DNA from: Donghicola mangrovi
GTDB lineage: Bacteria > Pseudomonadota > Alphaproteobacteria > Rhodobacterales > Rhodobacteraceae
Length of the DNA stretch: 64,000 nucleotides
Reading direction: 5' to 3'
Assembly (NCBI RefSeq): GCF_013377535.1
Contig: NZ_JABCJE010000013.1
Location: 34,426 to 98,425 of the forward strand
Below are positions 1 to 8,663 of the stretch, piece after piece. The notes under the pieces were generated by a model, which saw nothing but the letters and a program-made list of their open reading frames with translations, made no database searches and was not told where the DNA came from. A program made the position numbers and the translations under genes. Positions within the stretch are counted from its first letter, which is position 1. Each line of letters begins with the position of its first letter.

Positions 1-261
1 GGCGTCCTGCCGCAGGTGGCGCCGAATTGGTCGTCCTATGCGCTGCTGCGGTTTGAAATCAACATCCGCGCCTCGGCCATTCTGGGCTTTGTCGGCGCTG
101 GCGGCATCGGCTACGACCTGAAAACCGCCCTGCAATGGGGCATGGGCAAATACGATCAGGTGGTCGCCATTTTCGCCCTGCTGTTCATCACCATCATGAT
201 CGTCGACCACATCTCGGACCGCGCCCGCGCCCGTCTGGTCAAAGGAGGACAGGCTCTATGA
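1..261 (+). CDS. phnE: Phosphonate ABC transporter permease PhnE, C-terminal part (partial at window edge)
   Basis: The reading frame is open from the left edge and encodes about 86 C-terminal residues of a binding-protein-dependent transport permease. Visible features are the segment ASAILGFVGAGGIGYDL, typical of the cytoplasmic coupling loop of PhnE proteins, and a last membrane helix (VVAIFALLFITIMIV). The product would carry phosphonates across the inner membrane together with PhnC and PhnD, whose genes presumably lie just outside the window. Its stop overlaps the start of a second phnE by ATGA, so the two permeases are translationally coupled and probably form a heterodimer. Confidence 0.85.
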   Translation, partial: GVLPQVAPNWSSYALLRFEINIRASAILGFVGAGGIGYDLKTALQWGMGKYDQVVAIFALLFITIMIVDHISDRARARLVKGGQAL

Positions 262-1595
262 CCGCGCTGAGTGATCCCCAATTCGCCTTCGACACCCAAA
301 GCCGGATCAAGGCCACCTTTGCCCGCCGCAAATGGCGCAACATCGCCGTGCCGCTGGGAATTCTGGCCTATCTGGTCTACGTGTTCTTTGCCTTTGACGT
401 GCAGGGGCTTGCGGCCAAGGCCCGCCCCGAGAACGCCTCGATCCTGCTGCGGGATTTCTGGTCCTACAAGATGCACGTGACCCGCGACAACCGCTCGGAC
501 ACGATCGTGACCGCTTATGAAGGCGAGCGCAAAGGCACCTTCCCCGAAGGTCAAGGCCCCGATTGGGTCAGCTACGGCCCCGAAACGGTGATCAGCCTGC
601 GAGATGGCAGCACCGTAACCCTGCTGCCCGAGAACGCTGCCCGCATCGACATTCCCGACTTCGGCAGCATCGTCGCGCAGGTCCAAGGCCGTGCGGTCGA
701 TCTGAACCTGCCCGCCGATGCCACCACCCCCGACTGGATGAGCGTGTCCCGCAACCGCGTCGCCATCACGCAGGATGGTTGGCGGTTCTCGATCACCCCC
801 GCCCGCACCGAGGTGTTCCGCTACCGCGCGGGGTGGGAGCTGTTCTTCTTTACCATCGACACGCCCTTCTACGGCAAATCGCTGGGGGAACTGGCGGCAC
901 TGGCTCTGTGGGAGCCGCGGGTCGAACCCCAGCGCCCCAACATCGTCGCGATGGCCGACTATGTCTGGAACAACAAAATGTGGCGTCACGGCGAAGTCGC
1001 TTGGGCCATGTTCGAGACCATCCTGATGGCGTTTCTGGGCACCATGGGCGCTGGTCTGATCGCCCTGCCGCTGGCCTTTCTGGCGGCCTCGAACTTTGCC
1101 CCTGCGCGTTGGGTGCGCCTGACCTGCCGCCGTCTGTTCGACTTCTTGCGCGGTGTGGACGGGCTGATCTGGACCGTGATCCTGTCGCGCGCCTTTGGCC
1201 CCGGCCCGATGACCGGTAGCCTTGCGATCTTGCTGACCGACACCGGCACCTTTGGCAAGACATTCTCGGAAGCGCTGGAAAACATTGATCAAAAGCAGGT
1301 CGAGGGCATCCAGTCCACCGGCGCGAATGCCCTGCAGCGGATGCGCTTTGGTGTGATCCCGCAGGTGCTGCCCCTGATCCTGTCGCAGCTGCTGTATTAC
1401 CTCGAGTCCAACACCCGATCGGCCACTGTGATCGGTGCGCTGGTGGGCGGCGGGATCGGCCTGTTGCTGACCCAAGCGATTATCACCCAGAAAGACTGGG
1501 AAGAGGTCTGCTATTATATGGTTCTTGTCGTGCTGACGGTCATGCTGATGGACACCATCTCGGGCTGGATCCGCCGCAAGTTCATCAAGGGCTAA
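258..1595 (+). CDS. phnE: Phosphonate ABC transporter permease PhnE, second long paralogue
   Basis: This 445-residue permease is far longer than a usual PhnE (about 260-290 residues). It has one N-terminal membrane helix (about residues 29-46), then about 200 residues of soluble sequence without membrane helices, then the multi-helix permease core from about residue 245. The core carries a coupling loop (EALENIDQKQVEGIQSTGA) and a GALVGGGIGLLLT segment like that of the upstream phnE. The start was chosen at the ATG overlapping the previous stop (ATGA), preceded by AAAGGAGGA. A leftward extension in the same frame is only a shadow of the first permease. The insert probably faces the periplasm and may dock the phosphonate binding protein; that is inference. 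Confidence 0.88.
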   Translation: MTALSDPQFAFDTQSRIKATFARRKWRNIAVPLGILAYLVYVFFAFDVQGLAAKARPENASILLRDFWSYKMHVTRDNRSDTIVTAYEGERKGTFPEGQGPDWVSYGPETVISLRDGSTVTLLPENAARIDIPDFGSIVAQVQGRAVDLNLPADATTPDWMSVSRNRVAITQDGWRFSITPARTEVFRYRAGWELFFFTIDTPFYGKSLGELAALALWEPRVEPQRPNIVAMADYVWNNKMWRHGEVAWAMFETILMAFLGTMGAGLIALPLAFLAASNFAPARWVRLTCRRLFDFLRGVDGLIWTVILSRAFGPGPMTGSLAILLTDTGTFGKTFSEALENIDQKQVEGIQSTGANALQRMRFGVIPQVLPLILSQLLYYLESNTRSATVIGALVGGGIGLLLTQAIITQKDWEEVCYYMVLVVLTVMLMDTISGWIRRKFIKG

Positions 1596-1598
1596 ACC

Positions 1599-2213
1599 AT
1601 GCCGAAACTGTCCCCCACCGACCCCTATATCCACCCCGAGTGCACGATCGCAGGAAGCACCTTTGGCGCCTATGTCGAGATCGGGCACGGGTCGCGCGTG
1701 CTGAATTCTACCTTCGAGGATTACGCCTATTGCGACCGCTATGCGGATATCGCGAACACCACGGTGGGGCGGTTTTCGAACATCGCCGCCTTTACCCGCA
1801 TCGGGCCGACCGACCATCCCTATCGCAATGCCGCGCAGCACCATTTCCTCTACCGCTCCTCCTACTATTTCGAGGATGCCGAGGATGATCAGCGGTTCTT
1901 TGAACATCGGGCGTCCCGCCGCAGCACCCTTGGCGCGGATTGCTGGGTGGGTCACGGCGCGATCATCAAGCCCGAGGTGACCATTGGCACCGGCGCGGTG
2001 ATCGCTTCGGGTGCGGTGGTCACGCGGGATGTGGCGCCGTTCATGATCATGGCGGGCGTCCCCGCCAAGCCGGTGAAGATGCGCTTTGACCAGAGCGTCG
2101 CCGACGCCCTGCAAGAGATCGCCTGGTGGGACTGGCCCCATGACCGCCTGCGCACCGCGCTCGAGGATTTTCGCACCATGCGCGCCGAGGCGTTCGTCGA
2201 GAAGTACCGTTAA
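1599..2213 (+). CDS. Phosphonate-cluster hexapeptide-repeat acyltransferase (DapH/DapD/GlmU-like)
   Basis: A 204-residue protein of the left-handed beta-helix transferase superfamily. Imperfect hexapeptide repeats run through the N-terminal half and again near the C-terminus (GADCWVGHGAIIKPEVTIGTGAVIASGAVVTRDV), followed by the usual VPAKPVKMRF exit. This family is regularly found inside C-P lyase operons. It is thought to acyl- or acetyltransfer onto aminophosphonates or another cluster metabolite, but the substrate is not known from sequence. It starts 3 bases after the second phnE stop, so it is cotranscribed with the transporter, and its stop overlaps the convergent phnF stop by 4 bases. 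Confidence 0.85.
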   Translation: MPKLSPTDPYIHPECTIAGSTFGAYVEIGHGSRVLNSTFEDYAYCDRYADIANTTVGRFSNIAAFTRIGPTDHPYRNAAQHHFLYRSSYYFEDAEDDQRFFEHRASRRSTLGADCWVGHGAIIKPEVTIGTGAVIASGAVVTRDVAPFMIMAGVPAKPVKMRFDQSVADALQEIAWWDWPHDRLRTALEDFRTMRAEAFVEKYR

Positions 2214-2926
2214 CCGGCGTCCTCGGGGGTCACGGTCAGTGCGACGCGGTCCCCGACGAACCAGCTGATCCCGTATTCGATGGGCACCCCGTCCGCATCG
2301 ACGTTCACCGACTCGGTCCGCAGCAGCGGCGCCCCTTCGGCGATTTTCAGCAGACCAGCGCGGGGGTTACGGGCGATCTTGGCCGTCACGCGGGTCGAGG
2401 CGCGGGTGTAATCCGGCACTCCCATCGCGGCCAACGCATAAGAGATCGAGGGCTTCTCCCCCATCAGCCGTAGGAAATCGGGGAACCGTTCGGCAGGCAG
2501 AACAGAGCGGAAATGACAGATCGGCAGGTCATCTCCGGTCGAGATGCCCTCGACCACATGTACGGTGGTCACGCCAAGGGTATCAGCCTCGACCTGATTA
2601 GCGGGACGGGTCTCCATGCGCAGGATCTGGCGGCTGGGGGTGCGCCCCGAGGCCGCGATATTCTGGTGGAACCGCACGCGGCGTCCCAGCTGGTAATCCG
2701 CAGGCGGCGCGGCGGCGACAAACACGCCCGCCCCACGGCGGGACACGGTCAGCCCCTCTTCGCCCAATGCGGACAGGGCATGGCGAACGGTGTGGCGGTT
2801 CACCCCGAAACGGGCCGAAAGCTGCGCCTCGGTCGGCAGCTTTCGGCCCGCGCGATAGAGGCCTTGGGTGATCTCGGATCGCAGGGTTTCTGCGATTGTT
2901 TGCCAGACGGGATTTTTGCGCGTCAT
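2210..2926 (-). CDS. phnF: GntR/HutC-family transcriptional regulator PhnF
   Basis: A 238-residue regulator with an N-terminal winged helix (IAETLRSEITQGLYRAGRKL, then LSARFGVNRHTVRHALSAL) and a C-terminal UTRA ligand-binding domain. This arrangement, and the position divergent from phnG, is that of PhnF, the local repressor of phosphonate genes. The ATG at 2926 was preferred over a TTG at 2944 because it is a normal start and gives the usual family length; neither has a clear Shine-Dalgarno. The short gap to phnG holds an inverted repeat that could be its operator. The effector is unknown from sequence; a phosphonate or phosphate compound is the family expectation. Confidence 0.88.
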   Translation of the reverse strand: MTRKNPVWQTIAETLRSEITQGLYRAGRKLPTEAQLSARFGVNRHTVRHALSALGEEGLTVSRRGAGVFVAAAPPADYQLGRRVRFHQNIAASGRTPSRQILRMETRPANQVEADTLGVTTVHVVEGISTGDDLPICHFRSVLPAERFPDFLRLMGEKPSISYALAAMGVPDYTRASTRVTAKIARNPRAGLLKIAEGAPLLRTESVNVDADGVPIEYGISWFVGDRVALTVTPEDAG

Positions 2927-2966
2927 GAAATTGTCATTTGTCAAACGGGCGCTTCTGGCCCAATAT

Positions 2967-2994
2967 TTGTCTAGTTGTATAGATAAATAGACAA
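2967..2994. promoter_or_regulatory. Inverted repeat between phnF and phnG, candidate PhnF operator
   Basis: TTGTCTA at 2967-2973 and TAGACAA at 2988-2994 form perfect 7-base arms around an AT-rich centre that itself contains TCTA and TAGA. The site lies between the divergent phnF start and the phnG start at 3004. That is the expected place for a GntR-type repressor to control both genes. Binding by PhnF is inferred, not shown. Confidence 0.55.
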
Positions 2995-3003
2995 GTCGTC
3001 AAG

Positions 3004-3444
3004 ATGTCCATATCCGATCAAGACCAGCGCAAAGACTATATGGGGGTGCTGGCCCGCGCCCGTCCGGACCGGTTGGCCGCTTTGCTGCCCGACCTGCCCG
3101 ACCACACCTGGCTGCGAGCGCCCGAGATTGGCACCACCATGGTGCGCGGCCGTGTGGGGGCCAGCGGTGCGCCCTTTAACCTTGGCGAGATGACCGTCAC
3201 CCGCTGCACCCTGCAACTGGCCGATGGCGCGGTGGGGCATGCCTATGTCCAAGGGCGCGACAAGGGGCACGCCACCCGCGCCGCCCTGATCGACGCCCTG
3301 ATCCAGTCCGGCCAGCAGCCCGAGGTCACCACCCCCCTGCTGACCACCCTGCGCACTGAGGAAACCGAGCGCCGCCGCATCCGCGATGCCAAGGCCGCCG
3401 CCACCAAGGTGGAATTCTTTACCATGGTCAGAGGAGAGGACTGA
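3004..3444 (+). CDS. phnG: C-P lyase complex subunit PhnG
   Basis: A 146-residue protein matching PhnG in length and sequence style (ARARPDRLAALL, GEMTVTRCTLQLADGAVGHAYVQGRDKGHA). PhnG is a small structural subunit of the PhnGHIJ C-P lyase core. With PhnHI and ATP it takes part in coupling a phosphonate to ribose, giving alpha-D-ribose-1-phosphonate-5-triphosphate. It is the first gene of the phnGHIJKLN run, directly downstream of the candidate PhnF operator. Its stop overlaps the phnH start by one base (TGATG). Confidence 0.95.
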   Translation: MSISDQDQRKDYMGVLARARPDRLAALLPDLPDHTWLRAPEIGTTMVRGRVGASGAPFNLGEMTVTRCTLQLADGAVGHAYVQGRDKGHATRAALIDALIQSGQQPEVTTPLLTTLRTEETERRRIRDAKAAATKVEFFTMVRGED

Positions 3445-4016
3445 TGGCCCACGACACCGTTCTGGCCGCGGGCTTTGCCGATCCGGCCCGTGATGCGGCC
3501 CGCGCCTTCCGCCTGTGCCTGAATGCGATGGCTCGCCCCGGCACCCTGCAGGATGTGGCCCCCATCGCGGCCCCCGCGCCCCTGTCGGCAGCGGCGGCCA
3601 CTGTGCTGCTAACCTTGGCCGACAGCACCACGCCCCTGTTCATCGGCACCAGCCACGACACGCCAGAGGTTCGCGCGTGGATCGCCTTTCACACCGGCGC
3701 GCCGCTGGTGGATCGCGCTCAGGCGGTCTTTGCGGTGGGCAGTTGGGCCGCGCTTGGTCCGACCGAGGCCTTTGCCCAAGGGACGGCGGAATATCCCGAC
3801 CGCTCGACCACGCTGATCGTGGAACGCAGCGCCCTGACCCCCGCCAATGCCCGCCTGACCGGCCCCGGCATCCAGCACGCCCACGAGTTGCGCCTGCCCG
3901 ATCCGGCGGCGTTTCAGGCCAATGCCGCGCTGTTCCCGCTGGGGGTCGATTTCTATTTCACCGCAGGCACCCAGCTTGCGGCGCTGCCCAGAACAACCAA
4001 GGTGGAGGCGCTGTAA
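3444..4016 (+). CDS. phnH: C-P lyase complex subunit PhnH
   Basis: A 190-residue protein of the usual PhnH length, with the N-terminal pattern GFADPARDAARAFRLCLNAMARPG and the late GPGIQHAHELRLP segment that mark this family. PhnH has a PLP-transferase-like fold without bound PLP and forms part of the PhnGHI assembly that activates phosphonates. It overlaps phnG by one base and ends one base into the phnI start codon, so translation of the core subunits is tightly coupled. Confidence 0.95.
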   Translation: MAHDTVLAAGFADPARDAARAFRLCLNAMARPGTLQDVAPIAAPAPLSAAAATVLLTLADSTTPLFIGTSHDTPEVRAWIAFHTGAPLVDRAQAVFAVGSWAALGPTEAFAQGTAEYPDRSTTLIVERSALTPANARLTGPGIQHAHELRLPDPAAFQANAALFPLGVDFYFTAGTQLAALPRTTKVEAL

Positions 4017-5101
4017 TGTATGTCGCAACCAAAGGCGGCGAGCGCGCCATCGACGCCGCCCACCAGTGGCTGGCCGAGGAACGCCGCGGCGATCCAGCCA
4101 TCCCCGAACTGTCCGTTGACCAAATCCGCGAGCAGATGACGCTGGCCGTGAACCGCGTGATGGCCGAAGGGTCGCTCTATGATCCGGACCTTGCTGGGTT
4201 GGCGATCAAACAGGCCCGCGGCGATCTGATCGAGGCGGTGTTCCTGCTGCGCGCCTATCGCACCACCCTGCCCCGTTTCGGCGCGTCCGAGCCTGTGGAC
4301 ACCGGCGAAATGCGCATCACCCGCCGCATCTCGGCCACGTTCAAGGACGCCCCCGGCGGTCAGATCCTTGGGCCGACCTTTGACTACACCCACCGCCTCT
4401 TGGACTTCAAACTGATGGCCGAGGGGGAGACCCCGACCGCGCAGCAGAAGCCCTCTGATCCGGTGGACGCGCCCCACATCCTGTCGCTGCTGGACCGCGA
4501 CGGGCTGATGGAGCCGTTGGAACAGACCGACGCCACCCCCGCCGACCTGACCCGCGAACCCATGTCGATGCCTGCGGACCGCCCCCTGCGCCTGCAAGCC
4601 TTGGCCCGCGGGGACGAAGGGTTCGTGCTGTCCATGGCCTATTCGACCCAGCGCGGCTACGGGCGCACCCATGCCTTTGTCGGCGAGCTGCGCATCGGTA
4701 CCTGCGATGTGGAAATGTTCGTGCCGGAACTGGGCTTTGCGATCGAGATCGGTGAAATCGAACTGACCGAATGCGAGACTGTGAACCAGTTCACCGGCTC
4801 CAAAACCCAGCCGCCGCAGTTCACCCGTGGCTACGGTCTGGTCATGGGCCAGTCCGAACGCAAGGCGATTTCGGTCAGCCTCGTGGACCGCGCCCTGCGC
4901 TGGGATGAGCTTGGCGAAGACAACGTTGGCGCCCCCGCGCAGGACACCGAATTCGTGCTCTATCACTGCGACAACATTCAGGCGACCGGGTTCCTCGAGC
5001 ATATCAAGCTGCCCCATTACGTGGACTTCCAGTCCGAACTGGAACTGATCCGCAAAATCCGCCGTGCCGCCGAAACCCCCATGCAGGAGGCCGCCGAATG
5101 A
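4016..5101 (+). CDS. phnI: C-P lyase complex subunit PhnI
   Basis: A 361-residue protein close to the usual PhnI length. It begins MYVATKGGERAI and contains LSLLDRDGLMEP and FTRGYGLVMGQSERKA, characteristic of the family. PhnI is the nucleosidase subunit that, with PhnG and PhnH, swaps the adenine of ATP for the phosphonate. The ATG at 4016 overlaps the phnH TAA (TAATG); a longer frame reading in from 3515 is a shadow of phnH. The stop overlaps phnJ by ATGA. Confidence 0.95.
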   Translation: MYVATKGGERAIDAAHQWLAEERRGDPAIPELSVDQIREQMTLAVNRVMAEGSLYDPDLAGLAIKQARGDLIEAVFLLRAYRTTLPRFGASEPVDTGEMRITRRISATFKDAPGGQILGPTFDYTHRLLDFKLMAEGETPTAQQKPSDPVDAPHILSLLDRDGLMEPLEQTDATPADLTREPMSMPADRPLRLQALARGDEGFVLSMAYSTQRGYGRTHAFVGELRIGTCDVEMFVPELGFAIEIGEIELTECETVNQFTGSKTQPPQFTRGYGLVMGQSERKAISVSLVDRALRWDELGEDNVGAPAQDTEFVLYHCDNIQATGFLEHIKLPHYVDFQSELELIRKIRRAAETPMQEAAE

Positions 5102-5952
5102 CCGATCAGGCCTATAACTTTGCCTATCTCGACGAGGCGACCAAGCGGATGATCCGCCGCGCCTTGCTCAAAGGTCTGGCGATCCCCGGATATCAGGTGC
5201 CCTTTGCCAGCCGCGAGATGCCCATGCCCTATGGGTGGGGCACCGGCGGTGTGCAGGTGACCGCTGCTTGCCTGACCCCCGAAGACACCCTGAAGGTCAT
5301 CGACCAAGGGGCCGACGACACCACCAACGCCGTGTCGATCCGCAAGTTCTTTGAGCGTACCGCCGACGTGGCCACCACCGAAGCCACCGCCGAGGCGACC
5401 GTTATCCAGACCCGCCACCGCATCCCCGAGGTGCCCCTGACCGAAGGCCAAATTCTGGTCTATCAGGTGCCGATCCCCGAGCCCCTGCGGTTCCTCGAAC
5501 CGCGAGAGAGCGAGACGCGCAAGATGCATGCCCTGTCCGAATACGGGCTCATGCATGTGAAGCTTTACGAAGATATCGCCCGACACGGGGCGATTGCGAC
5601 CTCCTATGCCTATCCGGTGCAGGTCGAGGGGCATTATGTGATGGACCCCTCGCCCATCCCGAAATTCGACAACCCCAAGCTGGGGGACAACGCCGCGATC
5701 CAGCTGTTCGGCGCGGGGCGTGAGCAGCGCATCTATGCCCTGCCCCCCTATACCCGCGTGGTCAGTCTGGATTTCGAGGATCACCCCTTCGAGCCGACCA
5801 AGGCCGACCATTCCTGTGATCTGTGCGGGGCTGGCGACACCTATCTGGACGAAGTGATCACCGACGATCAGGGCAGCCGCATGTTTGTCTGTTCGGACAC
5901 CAACTACTGCGTCACCCGTCAGGCCGAAGCAGAGGCAGGAGCAGCCCAATGA
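5098..5952 (+). CDS. phnJ: C-P lyase radical-SAM enzyme PhnJ
   Basis: A 284-residue protein of normal PhnJ length. PhnJ cleaves the carbon-phosphorus bond of ribose-phosphonate 5-phosphate by radical chemistry with S-adenosylmethionine. The [4Fe-4S] cysteines are visible as C240, C243 (CDLC) and C265, the thiyl-radical cysteine as C271 (DTNYC), and the glycyl site as G31 (IPGYQVP); these sit one residue from their E. coli positions. All key residues are intact, so the enzyme should be active. It overlaps phnI and phnK by ATGA junctions. Confidence 0.97.
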   Translation: MTDQAYNFAYLDEATKRMIRRALLKGLAIPGYQVPFASREMPMPYGWGTGGVQVTAACLTPEDTLKVIDQGADDTTNAVSIRKFFERTADVATTEATAEATVIQTRHRIPEVPLTEGQILVYQVPIPEPLRFLEPRESETRKMHALSEYGLMHVKLYEDIARHGAIATSYAYPVQVEGHYVMDPSPIPKFDNPKLGDNAAIQLFGAGREQRIYALPPYTRVVSLDFEDHPFEPTKADHSCDLCGAGDTYLDEVITDDQGSRMFVCSDTNYCVTRQAEAEAGAAQ

Positions 5953-6713
5953 CCCAAGACCAACCGCTTCTGAGCGTCCGCGATCTGGCCAAGATGTATG
6001 GCGGGCGGATCGGCTGCACCGATGTCAGCTTTGACCTCTGGCCCGGCGAAGTGCTGGGGATCGTGGGCGAATCCGGCTCTGGAAAATCGACCCTGCTGGG
6101 GTGTCTGTCGGGGCAACTGGCCGCTGATCGGGGCCAGATCCTGTACCGTGGTCGCGACACCCGCCAGATGTCCGAACCCGAGCGCCGCCTGCTGTCACGC
6201 ACGGAATGGGCCTTTGTGCACCAGAACCCGCGGGACGGTCTGCGCATGGGCGTGTCCGCGGGTGGTAACGTGGGCGAGCGTCTGATGGCCGTTGGCGCCC
6301 GCCACTATGGCGATATCCGCGAGACCGCCACCGACTGGCTGGGGCGCGTGGAAATCTCGGCCGAGCGAATCGACGATCGGCCGCGCCAGTTCTCGGGCGG
6401 GATGCAGCAACGTTTGCAGATCGCGCGCAATCTGGTGACCTCGCCCAAGCTGGTGTTCATGGACGAACCCACGGGGGGTCTTGATGTGTCGGTTCAGGCG
6501 CGTCTGCTGGACCTCTTGCGCGGGCTGGTGCGGGATATGGGGCTGTCGGTGATTATCGTGACCCACGATCTGGCCGTCGCGCGCCTGCTGGCCGACCGCC
6601 TGATGGTGATGAAGGACGGCCATGTCATCGAACACGGGCTGACCGATCAGGTACTGGACGATCCTCAGGCCGCCTATACCCAATTGCTCGTTTCCTCTGT
6701 CCTGCAGGTGTAA
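5949..6713 (+). CDS. phnK: C-P lyase ABC-type ATPase PhnK
   Basis: A 254-residue ABC ATPase with Walker A at about residues 40-48 (GESGSGKST), a signature [14 protein letters not shown] and Walker [13 protein letters not shown]. Despite the ABC fold, PhnK binds the PhnGHIJ core rather than a membrane permease and helps turnover of C-P lyase. The ATG overlaps the phnJ stop (ATGA), which fixes the start. The next gene, phnL, begins 4 bases later. Confidence 0.95.
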   Translation: MTQDQPLLSVRDLAKMYGGRIGCTDVSFDLWPGEVLGIVGESGSGKSTLLGCLSGQLAADRGQILYRGRDTRQMSEPERRLLSRTEWAFVHQNPRDGLRMGVSAGGNVGERLMAVGARHYGDIRETATDWLGRVEISAERIDDRPRQFSGGMQQRLQIARNLVTSPKLVFMDEPTGGLDVSVQARLLDLLRGLVRDMGLSVIIVTHDLAVARLLADRLMVMKDGHVIEHGLTDQVLDDPQAAYTQLLVSSVLQV

Positions 6714-6717
6714 CCCC

Positions 6718-7401
6718 ATGATCCGGATCGAAAACCTTAGCAAAAGCTTCACCCTGCACAATCAGAGTGGCGTTGTCATTCCGGTCATGGCGGGGGCACA
6801 TCTGGCGGTCCAGCCGGGGGAATGCGTGGCCCTGACCGGCCAGTCCGGGTCGGGGAAATCCACCCTGATGCGGATGATCTATGGCAACTATCTGGCCGCC
6901 GGTGGGTCCATCATGGTGGGGGACGTGGACGTGGCCAAAGCCTCGCCGCGCGAGATCATCCGCCTGCGGCGCGAGACCTTGGGCTATGTCAGCCAGTTCC
7001 TGCGCGTGGTGCCCCGCGTGCCGACACGCACCGTGGTGGCCGAGCCCCTTTTGGCCCTTGGCATCCCCTCGGATCAGGCCCATGCCCGCGCCGAGCATCT
7101 GCTCGAGCAGCTCAACATCCCCCAGCGCCTGTGGTCCCTGTCGCCCACGACCTTTTCGGGGGGCGAACAGCAGCGCGTGAACATCGCCCGCGGCTTTGCC
7201 CATGACTATCCGGCGCTGCTTCTGGATGAACCGACCGCATCGCTGGACGCCAAGAACCGCGAAGTCGTCCTGTCGCTGATCGAGGCCGCCAAGGCCCGCG
7301 GTGCCGCTATCGTCGGCATTTTCCACGACGAGGCCGCCCGCGACCGCGTCTGTGACCGCACCGTGGACGTGACCGGCTTTACCCCGCAGAGGGCCGCATA
7401 A
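6718..7401 (+). CDS. phnL: C-P lyase ABC-type ATPase PhnL
   Basis: A 227-residue ABC ATPase with Walker A at about residues 41-49 (GQSGSGKST), a [14 protein letters not shown] signature and Walker [12 protein letters not shown]. Length and position after phnK identify PhnL. It is the second non-transport ABC subunit of the pathway and can pair with PhnK on the C-P lyase core. Its stop shares one base with the phnN start. Confidence 0.94.
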   Translation: MIRIENLSKSFTLHNQSGVVIPVMAGAHLAVQPGECVALTGQSGSGKSTLMRMIYGNYLAAGGSIMVGDVDVAKASPREIIRLRRETLGYVSQFLRVVPRVPTRTVVAEPLLALGIPSDQAHARAEHLLEQLNIPQRLWSLSPTTFSGGEQQRVNIARGFAHDYPALLLDEPTASLDAKNREVVLSLIEAAKARGAAIVGIFHDEAARDRVCDRTVDVTGFTPQRAA

Positions 7402-7922
7402 TGGGCGTTTTCGCAATCGTCGGCCCCTCGGGCGCGGGCAAGGACACCTTGATGGAGGGGCTAATCACCCGCCACCCCCACATCCACCGCGCCCGCCGCA
7501 CGATCACCCGCAGCAATGACGGGACCGAGGATCAGGAAAGCGTCACACAGGACGTTTTCGATGCCCTGCTGGCGGATGGGGCCTTTGCCCTGCATTGGCA
7601 GGCGCACGGGTTGTCCTATGGCATCCGGCACAGCGAGTTGGCCCATGAAACGGTGATTTTCAACGGCTCCAGACAGGCCTTGGCGCAGGCCGCCGAGCGT
7701 CTGCCCGATCTGCGCGTCATCCTGATCGAGGTCTCGCCCGAGGTGCTGGCCGATCGCCTTGCCTCTCGGGGGCGCGAGACCACCGAGGATATCGCCAAAC
7801 GTCTGGAACGGGCGAAACAGGCCCTGCCCGAGGGCATCGCCTATCTCGTGGTGCGCAATGACGGCACGCAGGCAGAGGGGATCGACGCCCTCTGCGCCGC
7901 CGTTCAGCCGGTAAGCGTATGA
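7401..7922 (+). CDS. phnN: Ribose 1,5-bisphosphokinase PhnN
   Basis: A 173-residue P-loop kinase of the guanylate-kinase-like PhnN family, with GPSGAGKDT at residues 8-16 and an ASRGRET segment late in the protein. PhnN phosphorylates ribose 1,5-bisphosphate to PRPP, so the ribose used by the C-P lyase pathway returns to metabolism. It closes the plus-strand phnGHIJKLN run. Its 3' end overlaps the convergent DUF1045-type gene by 19 bases. Confidence 0.93.
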   Translation: MGVFAIVGPSGAGKDTLMEGLITRHPHIHRARRTITRSNDGTEDQESVTQDVFDALLADGAFALHWQAHGLSYGIRHSELAHETVIFNGSRQALAQAAERLPDLRVILIEVSPEVLADRLASRGRETTEDIAKRLERAKQALPEGIAYLVVRNDGTQAEGIDALCAAVQPVSV

Positions 7923-8584
7923 CGCGACAGGATGTGGAACCGGCCATCCTCTGCCTCGCCGCACAGGGCGATGGTGTCCATGGCAAAGGGGCGCGGCAGA
8001 TGCGGGGCAAAGTAGGCCTCGGCAATGATGCGTGCCTGCGCCAAGGGCTCTGCCTCCAGATCGCCGCTCAGGGTTATGTGAAACCGGAACTCGTCCATCA
8101 CATAGGGATAGCCGTACTGGTCCAGAAGCGCGCGCTGATGGGCGGTCAGGGCCTCGGGCTTGCGGCGGGCATATTCGGCCTCGGTCAAAGGCGCGCGGAA
8201 GGGTTCCAGCGCGACGACCAAGCGGTCGCACAGCCCCCGCAGCGCGGTCACGTCACCCTCGGGACGCAGCGCCAGAAACCGCCCGCCGATCGAGGAAACC
8301 ACCAGCGCCTCCAGATCAAAGGCCGGAATGCTGCGCGCCAATTGTGCCACGGCATCGGTCAGGTCGCTTTCGGTGCGGCCCTCTGCCAGCCGGAACGGCG
8401 CCTTGAGCGTTCCATGAAAGCCGTATTTGCGCGGGGTCGCGGTCAGACCGGCCAGATCCACTCCGGCCAGATCGGGATGCAAGGCAGGCTGACCGGACGC
8501 GGCATCCCATCCCAGCCACGCAGACCCGGCCTGCCAAAACGCCCCATGGGGCGGAACATAGTAAATAGCGTATCTTTTCATCAT
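7904..8584 (-). CDS. DUF1045 phosphonate-operon protein (2H phosphoesterase-like)
   Basis: A 226-residue protein beginning MMKRYAIYYVPPHG, the hallmark of the DUF1045 family that accompanies C-P lyase genes. The sequence shows FHGTLKAPFRL in the first half and FRFHITLSGDL in the second, the two His-x-Thr motifs of the 2H phosphoesterase fold. A role in opening cyclic phosphate intermediates such as ribose cyclic phosphate is plausible but is inference. The ATG at 8584 has AAGG about 5 bases upstream. A longer frame extending to 8845 runs into phnM and was not used. It is divergent from phnM. Confidence 0.88.
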   Translation of the reverse strand: MMKRYAIYYVPPHGAFWQAGSAWLGWDAASGQPALHPDLAGVDLAGLTATPRKYGFHGTLKAPFRLAEGRTESDLTDAVAQLARSIPAFDLEALVVSSIGGRFLALRPEGDVTALRGLCDRLVVALEPFRAPLTEAEYARRKPEALTAHQRALLDQYGYPYVMDEFRFHITLSGDLEAEPLAQARIIAEAYFAPHLPRPFAMDTIALCGEAEDGRFHILSRHTLTG

Positions 8585-8606
8585 CGCTGCCTTATCGCCG
8601 CGCAAT

Positions 8607-8624
8607 GTCACGAGGGTGTGACGA
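8607..8624 (-). promoter_or_regulatory. Weak Pho-box-like pair between DUF1045 gene and phnM
   Basis: Read on the minus strand, TCGTCAC and TCGTGAC are spaced 11 bases apart, the spacing of PhoB half sites, though they match the CTGTCAT-type consensus only partly. The site lies in the 79-base gap between the divergent DUF1045 gene and phnM. It also forms a short GTCAC/GTGAC dyad, so a different regulator is equally possible. Confidence 0.3.
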
Positions 8625-8663
8625 AGCGCTGCCAGATGATGGCCCTGCGAACCGGAGACTAAC

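Noticed and set aside
156..2141. A 661-codon minus-strand frame opposite the phnE and acyltransferase genes
   Set aside because: It is antisense of two clear genes, has His/Gly/Arg-rich low-complexity sequence and no domain; a by-product of high GC third positions.
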